In this document: in pieces, positions 1 through 6,978 of the stretch
Position numbering within the stretch: position 1 is the first letter of the stretch
How the letters are laid out: each line of letters opens with the position of its first letter
Assembly (NCBI GenBank): GCA_964245345.1
Contig: CAXTMS010000082.1
Coordinates: 1-14,122 of the forward strand
Direction of reading: 5' to 3'
Length of the DNA: 14,122 nt
Origin: Lichenicola sp964245345
Lineage (GTDB): Bacteria > Pseudomonadota > Alphaproteobacteria > Acetobacterales > Acetobacteraceae
Translations under genes and position numbers: made by a program
The notes under the pieces: model-generated
Databases searched by the model: none
What the model was told of the DNA's origin: nothing
The model's input: only the letters and a program-made list of their open reading frames with translations

Positions 1-37
1 TGGTCAACCGGCTCGACCGCCTGCGGTCACAGGCCGG

Positions 38-1738
38 TCATCCCGCTGCGGCCAGCATCTCCTGCAGGCTGGTCCGTGCCGCCGGCAGGCTCGGGCCGAA
101 ATCGTCTGCCACCAGGCTCAACGCCTGCACCGAGCACGCTCCGGCGATCTCGTGCTCCTGCCACCGCCCCTGCTTGGACAGCGCGAACACGAGCATCCGT
201 CCCACTCGCGCCGCCATCGACTGTTCCGACAGCAGCAGCGCCTGCACACGCACGCGCTCCTGGTCCGGCGCCCAGGCGAACTCGGCAAGAAGGCTGTGCT
301 GCATCTCCGCCACCGCCGGATACAGCCCGTTCAGGAACAGCTGGTGCGTTTCCGGATAATAGCGTGCCGCGCGCTCGTGTACGCCCCGTGCCACGACGTC
401 GTGCGGCTCGCGCAGGATCAGGATCTCCGGAGCCGGCTCGGCGTCGAAGCCGTCGGCGTGCTCGGGTGCCGCCACCTCGTCCTCCGACGCGGCAGCGACC
501 TCGTCGCCGGCCGTCTCCCCCGCGGCGGGATCATCCCGGACCGGGTCCGGCACGTCCCGCCTGCGCCGCGGCACCTTCAGCTCGCGCATCAGCCGGTTGA
601 GCTCGTCGTAGATTCGCACCGACACCCGCGCCGACGGCGCCTGCTCGTCGATCAGCGTCCGGAGCCAGGCCGGCCGGTTCCGATGCACCGCGGGCGCGAA
701 GTGCCGGCACGACACCTCGTCCTGTCGGTCGCCCGCATAGCGCAGGAACTGCCGGTATCCGTCCGGCACCACTCCGAACCCGTCCGGCAGCTCGATCAGC
801 ACCGTGATCGACCGCGCCCCGAACGGGATGCCGAACACGGGCGCCACGTGCAGCCAGTCCTGCCAGCGGTGCACGTCGTACAGCTCGTCCTTGTAGACCA
901 GGCCGCACGCCCCGTGCAGCGGGTGCAGCGCTCCCCGCCCGGCGACGCTCGCGCCGGCCGCCTCCGGAAGCGGCGCGTCGTACACGTAGTGCAGCGTCAC
1001 CCCGTCCGGCAGCGACACCGCGGCGTGCCGGCTGTAGTGTCGCGGGATCCGCTCGGCCAGCGGCTCGAAGCGCCGCCCCTGCTCCTCCAGCAGCAGCTCC
1101 ACCCCGTCACCGATCCGGAAGAACCGGTAGGACAGCTCCTCCGCCAGCCAGTGCGCCGGCATGGACGGCGCCCCGCCATACGGATCGCGCAGCGTGTCCT
1201 GGCCTGGGGCGTTGCCGAACAGCACCACCTCGGTCCAGTCGCTTCCGGCGTCGCGCCCGTCCGCCAGCGCCGCCGCCGTCACCTCCACCACCTCGGCCCA
1301 GCCATCCGGGCCCGGCTGGCACAGCCGGCCATACACGCCGTCGCGATACCCCAGCAGCACCTCGTGCACCCGGCCACCGTGGCAGGAGCGGTAGCGCAGC
1401 CCGTGCCGGTTCGACGGCAGCGACGCCACCTTCGCACCCATGCCGAAGTTCTGGTCCAGCCTGTGCTCCTTGCGGATCGACGAGGCGATGTCGCACATGC
1501 GGAACAGCTCGCCCGCGTCCATTCCCCGCCCGCTGTTCCAGATCGCGAGCTTGGGCACGCCGTCGACCCGCACCGCCGACAAGCGCACCAGGCGATGCCC
1601 GTCCGGCGCGGTGGCTGCCGCCTCCAGGGCGTTGCGCACCAGCTCGCGCAGCATCATGAGCTTCGGGCAGCGCTCGATCATGCTGGCGACCAGGAAGCGT
1701 TCGTCGCCGACGCGCAGCTGGGTGACGCGCCCGCTCAC
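38..1738 (-). CDS. GHKL-fold ATP-binding protein (MORC/Hsp90-like N-terminal ATPase), function unknown
   Basis: 566 residues from a GTG start (1736-1738). The N-terminus carries the GHKL nucleotide-binding (Bergerat) motifs in order: an N-box ELVRNALEAA at residues 32-41 (Glu32, Asn36), a G1 box WNSGRGMD at 67-74, and a glycine-rich lid motif QNFGMGAKVASL at 96-107. The lid resembles MORC and Hsp90 proteins more than sensor kinases. The usual Asp of the G1 box is Asn68. Residues about 310-345 may be the second, transducer-like subdomain. An acidic, low-complexity linker (about 400-440) separates it from a C-terminal domain of about 120 residues that I do not recognise. No membrane segment, His-kinase dimer domain or receiver is visible, so it is not a two-component kinase. 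It starts 31 bp after the deaminase stop, which suggests co-transcription. No strong Shine-Dalgarno precedes the GTG, so Met20 is an alternative start. A weak hairpin (16-38) overlaps the stop. The fold is well supported; the role is unknown. Confidence 0.85.
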   Translation of the reverse strand: MSGRVTQLRVGDERFLVASMIERCPKLMMLRELVRNALEAAATAPDGHRLVRLSAVRVDGVPKLAIWNSGRGMDAGELFRMCDIASSIRKEHRLDQNFGMGAKVASLPSNRHGLRYRSCHGGRVHEVLLGYRDGVYGRLCQPGPDGWAEVVEVTAAALADGRDAGSDWTEVVLFGNAPGQDTLRDPYGGAPSMPAHWLAEELSYRFFRIGDGVELLLEEQGRRFEPLAERIPRHYSRHAAVSLPDGVTLHYVYDAPLPEAAGASVAGRGALHPLHGACGLVYKDELYDVHRWQDWLHVAPVFGIPFGARSITVLIELPDGFGVVPDGYRQFLRYAGDRQDEVSCRHFAPAVHRNRPAWLRTLIDEQAPSARVSVRIYDELNRLMRELKVPRRRRDVPDPVRDDPAAGETAGDEVAAASEDEVAAPEHADGFDAEPAPEILILREPHDVVARGVHERAARYYPETHQLFLNGLYPAVAEMQHSLLAEFAWAPDQERVRVQALLLSEQSMAARVGRMLVFALSKQGRWQEHEIAGACSVQALSLVADDFGPSLPAARTSLQEMLAAAG

Positions 1739-1769
1739 GTCGCCCGCGTCCGGTCCAGGCAGGCCCGGC

Positions 1770-3596
1770 TCAGGCAGGAACCACCAGCGGCAGCTGCTCC
1801 AGCCCCGGCACCGTGACCAGCCCCTTGTCCGTGATCCGGATCTCGGGGATCACCGACAAGGACAGCAGGTTGAAGCCCATGAAGGGCAGCGTGCAGCCCT
1901 GCTCGGCCCAGGCCCGCTTCAAGCGGCGGGTGTCCTCCGCCACCATCGTCGCGCGCGCCTCCGACAGCAGGCCGGCGACCGGCAGCGCCAGGTGGGCGCG
2001 CACCAGCCCGCCGCCCACCACCGCCACCCCGCCCTGGCTGTCGCGGATCGTGTCCACGGCCAGACGCATCGACGCCTCGTCTCGGCCGGCGACGATGATG
2101 TTGTGCGCGTCGTGCCCCACCGAGCTGGCGACCGCGCCTTCAGTCAGCCCGAAGCCCTGCAGCAGCCCGTGCGCCACGGTTCCGTCGCGGCCGTGGCGTT
2201 CGATCACCGCGACGAAGCACAGCCGGTGCGCGTCGAGATGCGCCCGCCAGCCCGCCTCCGCCTTGAACGGGATCACCACGTGCGACAGCGCGATGTCGGC
2301 CGGATCGTCGATCCTCATGGCGTTGACGCGGCAGGCGCGCTTCAACGGCGGCGGCACCAATGGCCCGGTCCGGGACGGCAGCCTCACGGTGCGGCGGGCG
2401 GCCTCTGGATAGCGGAAGCGTTGCTGCTCCAGCTGCCGCTCCAGCAGCGGTGTCACGCGACGGTTCTCCACCATCAGCGCGCCGCCGTACCAGGTGTGCT
2501 GCACCGCCAGGGCGTCGTCCAGCAGCACCAGGTCGGCCCGGCGCCCGCCGCCCAGGCCGCCGATCTCCCCGTCCATCCCGAACCGCGTCGCCGGATGCAG
2601 CGAGCCGAGGCTCCAGGCCCGTTCGCGCCCGAGCCCGGCCGCCACCGCCTGGCGCACCACCCAGTCCATCCCGAAGCCGAACAGGTCGTCGGCGTCGCGG
2701 TCGTCGGTGCACACGCACACCCGCTTCGGGTCGCAGCCCGCTTCCGTCACCGCGCGGATCGCCGCCGGCAGGCTGTGCCACGGCGTGCCCGGCGGCCCGC
2801 CGCGCAGCAACACCCACATCCCCGCTTCCAGCAGCTCCTCCGCGATCTCGGGCGTCACCGCCTCGTGGGTGTCGGTGATGCCGCTGGCGGCATAGGCGGC
2901 CACGAACGAACGGCCATACACGTGCCCGCTAACCGGACGCCCGCGACGAAGCGCCTCGCCGATGGTGGCATGGCTGCGCGCGTCGCCGTCGCAGACCTGG
3001 ACGAAGTCCATCTTCTCGCCCAGCGCCACCGCTTCCGGCCAGCGGTCGAACACCCCGCCGACCCGCTCCGGCGTCAGGTCGCCGCCCGCCGTCTCGAACC
3101 GGGCGGAGGTGGCGGGCACGGTGCTCGGCACGCACAGGAACACGTTGAGCGGCGCCCGCCTCGCATCCTCCAGCATCCACTCCACCCCCGCCACGTCCAG
3201 GACGTTGGCGATCTCGTGGCTGTCGCAGAACACCGTGGTGGTGCCGTTCAGCAGCGCCGCCTCCGCATAGGCGCAGGCGGTCATGGCGCTGCTCTCGATG
3301 TGCACGTGCGGGTCGACCAGCCCAGGCGCCAGGATCCCGCCCTGGAGATCGGTCACCCGTTTCGGCTCCAGCCCGGCCGCGCGCGCGGCACCCGCCGGCT
3401 TCATCGCCGCGATCCGGCCACGATGCACCCACAGCTCCCGGTCCGGCAGGATGCGCTCGGAGTAGGTCGACAGCACGCGCGCACCGGTCAGCACCAGCTC
3501 CGGCGCGACCCGTCCGGACCCCACCGCGGCGAGCTCGCGCGTCACCTGGTGCAGCGGCGGAACGGAGAATCGGGTCAGACCCTGGTCTGTCGTCAT
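1770..3596 (-). CDS. ade: adenine deaminase-family amidohydrolase
   Basis: 608 residues from ATG 3594-3596. A GTG three codons upstream is less likely because the AGGG ribosome-binding site sits 10 nt before the ATG. The family hydrolyses adenine to hypoxanthine and ammonia in purine salvage, in the cytoplasm. Visible features are the metal-binding HVH of PGLVDPHVHIESS (His97, His99), the SHEIANV motif (His127), a His in SGHVYGR (225), a His in DTHEA (244) and the CTDDR aspartates (298-299). The C-terminal domain typical of adenine deaminases follows, including the stretch GHDAHNIIV. Length fits the family (about 570-600). It departs from the consensus I remember at two active-site loops: DGHAPG is SGHVYGR, and the REGS loop reads LRGGP near residue 265. 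It may therefore belong to a divergent paralogous clade with a different substrate. It is divergent to murJ and is followed by the GHKL ATPase gene. Confidence 0.88.
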   Translation of the reverse strand: MTTDQGLTRFSVPPLHQVTRELAAVGSGRVAPELVLTGARVLSTYSERILPDRELWVHRGRIAAMKPAGAARAAGLEPKRVTDLQGGILAPGLVDPHVHIESSAMTACAYAEAALLNGTTTVFCDSHEIANVLDVAGVEWMLEDARRAPLNVFLCVPSTVPATSARFETAGGDLTPERVGGVFDRWPEAVALGEKMDFVQVCDGDARSHATIGEALRRGRPVSGHVYGRSFVAAYAASGITDTHEAVTPEIAEELLEAGMWVLLRGGPPGTPWHSLPAAIRAVTEAGCDPKRVCVCTDDRDADDLFGFGMDWVVRQAVAAGLGRERAWSLGSLHPATRFGMDGEIGGLGGGRRADLVLLDDALAVQHTWYGGALMVENRRVTPLLERQLEQQRFRYPEAARRTVRLPSRTGPLVPPPLKRACRVNAMRIDDPADIALSHVVIPFKAEAGWRAHLDAHRLCFVAVIERHGRDGTVAHGLLQGFGLTEGAVASSVGHDAHNIIVAGRDEASMRLAVDTIRDSQGGVAVVGGGLVRAHLALPVAGLLSEARATMVAEDTRRLKRAWAEQGCTLPFMGFNLLSLSVIPEIRITDKGLVTVPGLEQLPLVVPA

Positions 3597-3606
3597 GGCC
3601 GCCACA

Positions 3607-3610
3607 CCCT
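3607..3610 (-). promoter_or_regulatory. ribosome binding site of the adenine-deaminase-family gene
   Basis: AGGG on the minus strand lies 10 nt before the ATG at 3594-3596. It is too close to the in-frame GTG at 3603-3605 to serve that codon. This decides the start in favour of the ATG. Confidence 0.55.
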
Positions 3611-3760
3611 AGCATCGGCGCCGACCGCGGCGGCAAGCCCCGGTTGCAGCCATCCGCGTCCTGCCACCATCCCGGCCGACGGGTGCGACCGGAGCACGAC
3701 GGGCGCCCGGACTTGCACCGCGATCGACGCGCCGGCTGGTCGCGTTGCCCGATCCACCCT

Positions 3761-3764
3761 AGGA
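3761..3764 (+). promoter_or_regulatory. ribosome binding site of murJ
   Basis: AGGA (within AGGAAAG) lies 7 nt before the ATG at 3772 and confirms that start. Confidence 0.7.
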
Positions 3765-3771
3765 AAGCCCC

Positions 3772-5337
3772 ATGCTGAAGGGCTTCCTCACCGTTGGCGG
3801 CTGGACCATGGCCAGCCGCATCCTGGGCCTGGTGCGCGACCAGCTGCTCGCCGCCCTGATGGGGGCGGGCCCGGTGCAGGACGCCTACCAGGTGGCGTTC
3901 CGCCTGCCCAACCTGTTCCGCCGCTTGTTCGGCGAGGGCGCCTTCAACTCCGCCTTCGTGCCCTTGTTCTCCGGCCTGCTCGCCAACGAGGGTCCCGCCG
4001 TGGCGCGCGGCTTCGCCCGCGAGGCGCTGGGCGTGCTCTTGTTCTGGCTGTTCTGCCTCACGCTCGCCGGCGAGCTGTTCATGCCGCAGCTGATCCGGGT
4101 GATCGCGCCCGGCTTCGGCGCCAACTACCCGCTCGCGGTGTCGCTGGCGCGGATCACCTTTCCTTATGTGCTGCTGATCTGCGCCGCCGCCCTGGTGTCC
4201 GGCGTGCTGAACGGGCTGGAACGCTTCGGCATCGCGGCGGCGGCCTATGTGCTGTTCAACGTGGTCGGCATCGCCGCCATCCTGTGGCTGACCCCGCACG
4301 TCCGCAGCGTCGCCTACGCGGCCGCCTGGGGCATCACCGCGTCCGGCGTGGTGCAGCTCGCGGTGCTGATGGCCGCCGCGGCGCGCGCCGGCATGCCGCT
4401 CGGCCTGCCCCGCCCCCGCCTCACCCCGCGCATGCGCCTGCTGATGCGCCGCATGCTGCCCGGCCTGGTCGGCAGCGGCATCACCCAGCTCAACCTCGGC
4501 GTCGACACCATCATCGGCACCCTGCTGCCGGCCGGCAGCGTGTCGCTGATGTACTTCGCCGACCGGGTGAACCAGCTTCCCCTGGGCGTGCTCGGCGCCG
4601 CCGCCGGCACCACCCTGCTGCCGGTGCTGGCCCGGCACGTCCAGAACAACAACGAGCCGGACGCGCACCGCACCCAGAACGACGCGATCGAGTACGCGCT
4701 GATCCTGACCATCCCGGCCACCCTGGCGCTGATGGTGCTGGCGGCCCCGATCCTGTCGACGCTGTTCGGCTACGGCGCCTTCACGCCCCGCGACGTGCGT
4801 TTGTCCTCGCAGTCGCTCACCGCCTACGCGTTCGGCCTGCCGTTCTTCGTGCTGATCAAGGTGCTGGCGCCGGGCTTCTTCGCCCGCGGCGACACCGTGA
4901 CGCCGGTGCGGGTCGGCATGGCCACGCTGGGCGTCAACCTGTGCCTGAACCTCCTCCTCATGCGGCCGCTCCAGCACGTGGGGCCGCCGCTCGCCACCAG
5001 CCTCGCCTCCGCGATCAACGCCGTCGTCCTGGCGCTGCTGCTGCTCCGCCGCGGCTTTCTTCGCCCGGACCGGCCGATGCTGTCCCGCCTGGCGCGCATG
5101 GCGGTCGCGGCCGGCGCCATGGCGGTCCTGCTGGCCGTGTTGTCGCACGGCGTGTTCCGCGACCTGCCGCGACGGCACGGCCTGGTCAGGGCCGCCGAGC
5201 TGGGCGCGCTGACCGGCTGCGGGATGCTGAGCTACGGGGGTCTGCTTCAGCTGCTCGGCGTGATCGACGTGCGCACACTGCCGGACCGCCTCGCCGCCCG
5301 CCTGCGCCGCCGTGCCCGTCCCGCCGCACGCTCCTAG
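3772..5337 (+). CDS. murJ: lipid II flippase MurJ (MviN)
   Basis: 521 residues, close to the E. coli length (511). MurJ moves the peptidoglycan precursor lipid II across the inner membrane. The N-terminal signature is clear: SRILGLVRD at 15-23, then DAYQVAFRLPNLFRRLFGEG starting at Asp37. Residues needed for activity in E. coli have counterparts here: Arg22 (E. coli R24), Asp37 (D39), Arg50 (R52), and an Arg in YFADRVNQLP at about 265 (R270). Many hydrophobic segments run through the protein, as expected for the 14-helix MOP-superfamily fold. The tail is short, basic and cytoplasmic (LRRRARPAARS). In many alphaproteobacteria murJ follows glnD; here it lies upstream of mutS, separated from it by two unrelated genes. 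Confidence 0.97.
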   Translation: MLKGFLTVGGWTMASRILGLVRDQLLAALMGAGPVQDAYQVAFRLPNLFRRLFGEGAFNSAFVPLFSGLLANEGPAVARGFAREALGVLLFWLFCLTLAGELFMPQLIRVIAPGFGANYPLAVSLARITFPYVLLICAAALVSGVLNGLERFGIAAAAYVLFNVVGIAAILWLTPHVRSVAYAAAWGITASGVVQLAVLMAAAARAGMPLGLPRPRLTPRMRLLMRRMLPGLVGSGITQLNLGVDTIIGTLLPAGSVSLMYFADRVNQLPLGVLGAAAGTTLLPVLARHVQNNNEPDAHRTQNDAIEYALILTIPATLALMVLAAPILSTLFGYGAFTPRDVRLSSQSLTAYAFGLPFFVLIKVLAPGFFARGDTVTPVRVGMATLGVNLCLNLLLMRPLQHVGPPLATSLASAINAVVLALLLLRRGFLRPDRPMLSRLARMAVAAGAMAVLLAVLSHGVFRDLPRRHGLVRAAELGALTGCGMLSYGGLLQLLGVIDVRTLPDRLAARLRRRARPAARS

Positions 5338-5347
5338 CTGCTTCTGA

Positions 5348-5496
5348 GTGTTCAACGACAAGGCCGATACGCGGCCCTGCTAGCGTTCCGGCCCGAGATC
5401 CGCCGGGACAGGTCGTTCTCCGGCGGCCACCGTTATGACGCCGGAACCGAACCCGGCAACTCCACCCTCGCCGCGGACGTGATACTCGGCTTCTGA
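5348..5496 (+). pseudogene. decayed 3' end of a BBP2-type outer-membrane beta-barrel (porin-like) gene
   Basis: This fills most of the 224-bp gap behind murJ. One frame (5348-5374) reads VFNDKADTR. A second (5383-5496) reads AFRPEIRRDRSF, then HRYDAGTEPGN, then LAADVILGF and a stop. Outer-membrane beta-barrel proteins of the BBP2 type typically end this way: a 'FNDKDGTR' strand, an 'RPEIRYD' strand, an 'N/DAGT' turn and a last strand finishing in Phe. The two pieces lie in different frames, and about 15 residues of intervening strand seem to be missing. There is no start codon or ribosome-binding site of its own. I read it as the remnant of a gene lost by deletion. The family match rests on remembered consensus, not on a search. 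Confidence 0.55.
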
Positions 5497-5547
5497 CACA
5501 GGGCGTGGAGCGCGGGACGAACCCTCTCCCGGCGCCGGCCCCTGCCC

Positions 5548-5553
5548 GAGGAA
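5548..5553 (+). promoter_or_regulatory. ribosome binding site that fixes the glutathione transferase start
   Basis: GAGGAA lies 8 nt before the ATG at 5562. It chooses this start over an in-frame ATG at 5505, which would add a proline-rich, non-homologous leader of 19 residues. Confidence 0.75.
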
Positions 5554-5561
5554 CGCCGCCC

Positions 5562-6191
5562 ATGATCGACCTGTACACCTGGAAAACGCCGAACGGCCGC
5601 AAGGCGTCGATCATGCTGGAGGAAACCGGCCTGCCCTACACGCTGAGGCCGGTGGATCTTGCCAGGAACGAGCAGAACGCGCCCGACTTCCTCGCGGTGT
5701 CGCCGAACGGCAAGATCCCCGGCATCGTCGATCACGACGTGGAGGGCGGTCCGCTGGCGCTGTTCGAGAGCGGCGCGATCCTGATCTACCTCGCCGACAA
5801 GAGCGGCAGCCTGCTGGCGGCCACCGGCCCCGCCCGCTACCGGGCGATCAGCTGGACCTGCTGGCAGATCGCCGGCCTCGGCCCGATGCTGGGCCAGCTC
5901 GTCGTCTTTTCCAGGCAGAAGGAGCCCAACCAGCCCGCGGTCGACCGCTTCTCCACCGAATGCCAGCGGCTGCTGCACGTGATCGAGGACCGCCTGTCCG
6001 CCGCGCCCTTCCTGGCCGGCGACGCTTATTCCATCGCCGACATCGCCGCCTATCCCTTTCTCGTGGCCGCCCGCTCGATGCTGGCGCAGGTCCTGCCGGA
6101 GGACGCGCGGACGCTTCCGGCCACCACCGCCTGGCTGGACACGATCGGCGCCCGCCCGGCGGTGCAGCGCGGCATGGGCATTCCCGCTTGA
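5562..6191 (+). CDS. glutathione S-transferase, YfcG-like (Nu-class) disulfide reductase type
   Basis: 209 residues, close to E. coli YfcG (215). The thioredoxin-like N-domain opens with MIDLYTWKTPNGRK, placing Thr9 and Asn11 where YfcG uses them in place of a catalytic Tyr, Ser or Cys. The cis-proline loop NGKIPGIVD (49-57) and the glutathione-binding ESGAI (69-73) follow. The helical C-domain contains WQIAGLGPMLGQ (101-112), a hallmark of the YfcG/YghU group, and the late fold motif YSIADIAAYPF. Family members bind glutathione or GSSG and reduce disulfides in the cytoplasm. The actual substrate here is unknown. The gene is on the same strand as murJ and the methyltransferase but separated from both by gaps of over 100 bp, so it may have its own promoter. 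Confidence 0.94.
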   Translation: MIDLYTWKTPNGRKASIMLEETGLPYTLRPVDLARNEQNAPDFLAVSPNGKIPGIVDHDVEGGPLALFESGAILIYLADKSGSLLAATGPARYRAISWTCWQIAGLGPMLGQLVVFSRQKEPNQPAVDRFSTECQRLLHVIEDRLSAAPFLAGDAYSIADIAAYPFLVAARSMLAQVLPEDARTLPATTAWLDTIGARPAVQRGMGIPA

Positions 6192-6260
6192 CCGCACCGG
6201 GGTTTCCTCCCGTTCCCCTCGCTCCGGCTTGAACGCTGTTCACGGCTCCGGCAGCCCTTG

Positions 6261-6274
6261 GGTCCGGCCGGACC
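6261..6274. repeat. 14-bp perfect palindrome upstream of the methyltransferase
   Basis: GGTCCGGCCGGACC reads the same on both strands and lies 18 bp before the methyltransferase ATG. It could be an operator half-site pair or a short hairpin, but no T-run follows. In DNA this GC-rich, chance is a real alternative. Confidence 0.3.
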
Positions 6275-6292
6275 GTTCCCCAGATCTGCCTC

Positions 6293-6940
6293 ATGCCCAA
6301 CGATCTCGGCCTGCCCGCGCACGCCTTTCACAAGCGTGACCCTTCGCCCGACTCCTTGTTCTATGCCCAGCCACGGCTGGTGACACATATCGACGACGGC
6401 GCCATCGCCGCCGTCACCGCGCTGTACCGCCAGCACCTGCCGCCGGGCGGCCGCGTGCTGGACCTGATGAGCAGTTGGGTCAGCCACCTGCCGGACGAGG
6501 TGCGCTACGGGCACGTCGCCGGGCACGGCATGAACGCCGCCGAGCTCGCCGCCAACCCGCGCCTCGACGAGCGCCTCGTCCAGGACCTGAACGCCGATCC
6601 CTTGCTGCCGCTGCCCGACCGCTCCTTCGACGCCGCGACGATCTGCGTGTCGGTGCAGTACCTGCAGCGCCCGGTCGAGGTGTTCCGCGACGTTCTGCGC
6701 GTGCTGCGGCCCGGGGCGCCGCTGGTGATCAGCTTCTCCAACCGCTGCTTTCCCACCAAGGCGGTGGCGATCTGGCAGTCGCTGGATGGATCCGACCAGC
6801 AGCGCCTGGTCGCCGCCGCCATGCAGCGGGCCGGGTTCGACCCCATCGCCTTCGCGCAGAACCTGCCGCGCCATGGCGACCCGCTTTGGGCCGTGATCGG
6901 CCACGCGCCCGCAACCGAGCCGGCGCAACCCGCCCCGTAG
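6293..6940 (+). CDS. class I SAM-dependent methyltransferase (methyltransferase type 11-like)
   Basis: 215 residues. The Rossmann-like core shows motif I as GGRVLDLMSSWVSHLP (52-67). This replaces the common GxGxG loop with SSW, a variant I recall from a family of uncharacterised bacterial and plastid methyltransferases. Later come an acidic strand end (LVQDLNADPLLPLPDRSFD), the motif IV/V stretch ATICVSVQYLQRP, and the post-core strand VLRVLRPGAPLVISFSN. The N-terminal HAFHKRDPSPD..FYAQPRLVTHID also fits that family. The substrate cannot be told from the sequence. The ATG has only a weak upstream Shine-Dalgarno. The mutS start follows 38 bp after the stop, so the two may be co-transcribed, though a functional link is not implied. 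Confidence 0.9.
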   Translation: MPNDLGLPAHAFHKRDPSPDSLFYAQPRLVTHIDDGAIAAVTALYRQHLPPGGRVLDLMSSWVSHLPDEVRYGHVAGHGMNAAELAANPRLDERLVQDLNADPLLPLPDRSFDAATICVSVQYLQRPVEVFRDVLRVLRPGAPLVISFSNRCFPTKAVAIWQSLDGSDQQRLVAAAMQRAGFDPIAFAQNLPRHGDPLWAVIGHAPATEPAQPAP

Positions 6941-6978
6941 CTGGAGCCCAGGGCGCCGGGTGTTCTACAGACGAGAGC

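Larger units (their letters stand above)
3597..3771. promoter_or_regulatory. intergenic region between divergent genes
   Basis: These 175 bp separate two divergently transcribed genes, so promoters for both must lie here or inside the coding starts. I see no convincing -35/-10 pair. TTGCAC at 3713-3718 has no TATAAT-like partner at 16-18 bp. No clear operator palindrome or riboswitch-like structure was recognised. Confidence 0.4.

Noticed and set aside
3713..3741. TTGCAC as a sigma-70 -35 element for murJ
   Set aside because: The hexamer 17 bp downstream (CTGGTC) has no resemblance to a -10 box.
2929..5361. Long minus-strand open frame opposite murJ
   Set aside because: The peptide is rich in His, Gln, Gly and Arg with no domain. 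It is the complement of murJ codons.
5400..5426. Inverted repeat CCGCCGG-N13-CCGGCGG behind murJ as a terminator
   Set aside because: No T-run follows, and it falls within the porin-like remnant, where it is more simply explained by Arg/Gly codons. A shorter GGCCG-ATACG-CGGCC hairpin at 5362-5376 also lacks a T-run.
1440..5438. Very long plus-strand open frame (over 1,300 codons) running across the deaminase gene and murJ
   Set aside because: It is antisense to one well-supported gene and out of frame with another. Its translation is dominated by Arg, Ala, Pro, His and Gln, typical of a shadow frame in high-GC DNA.
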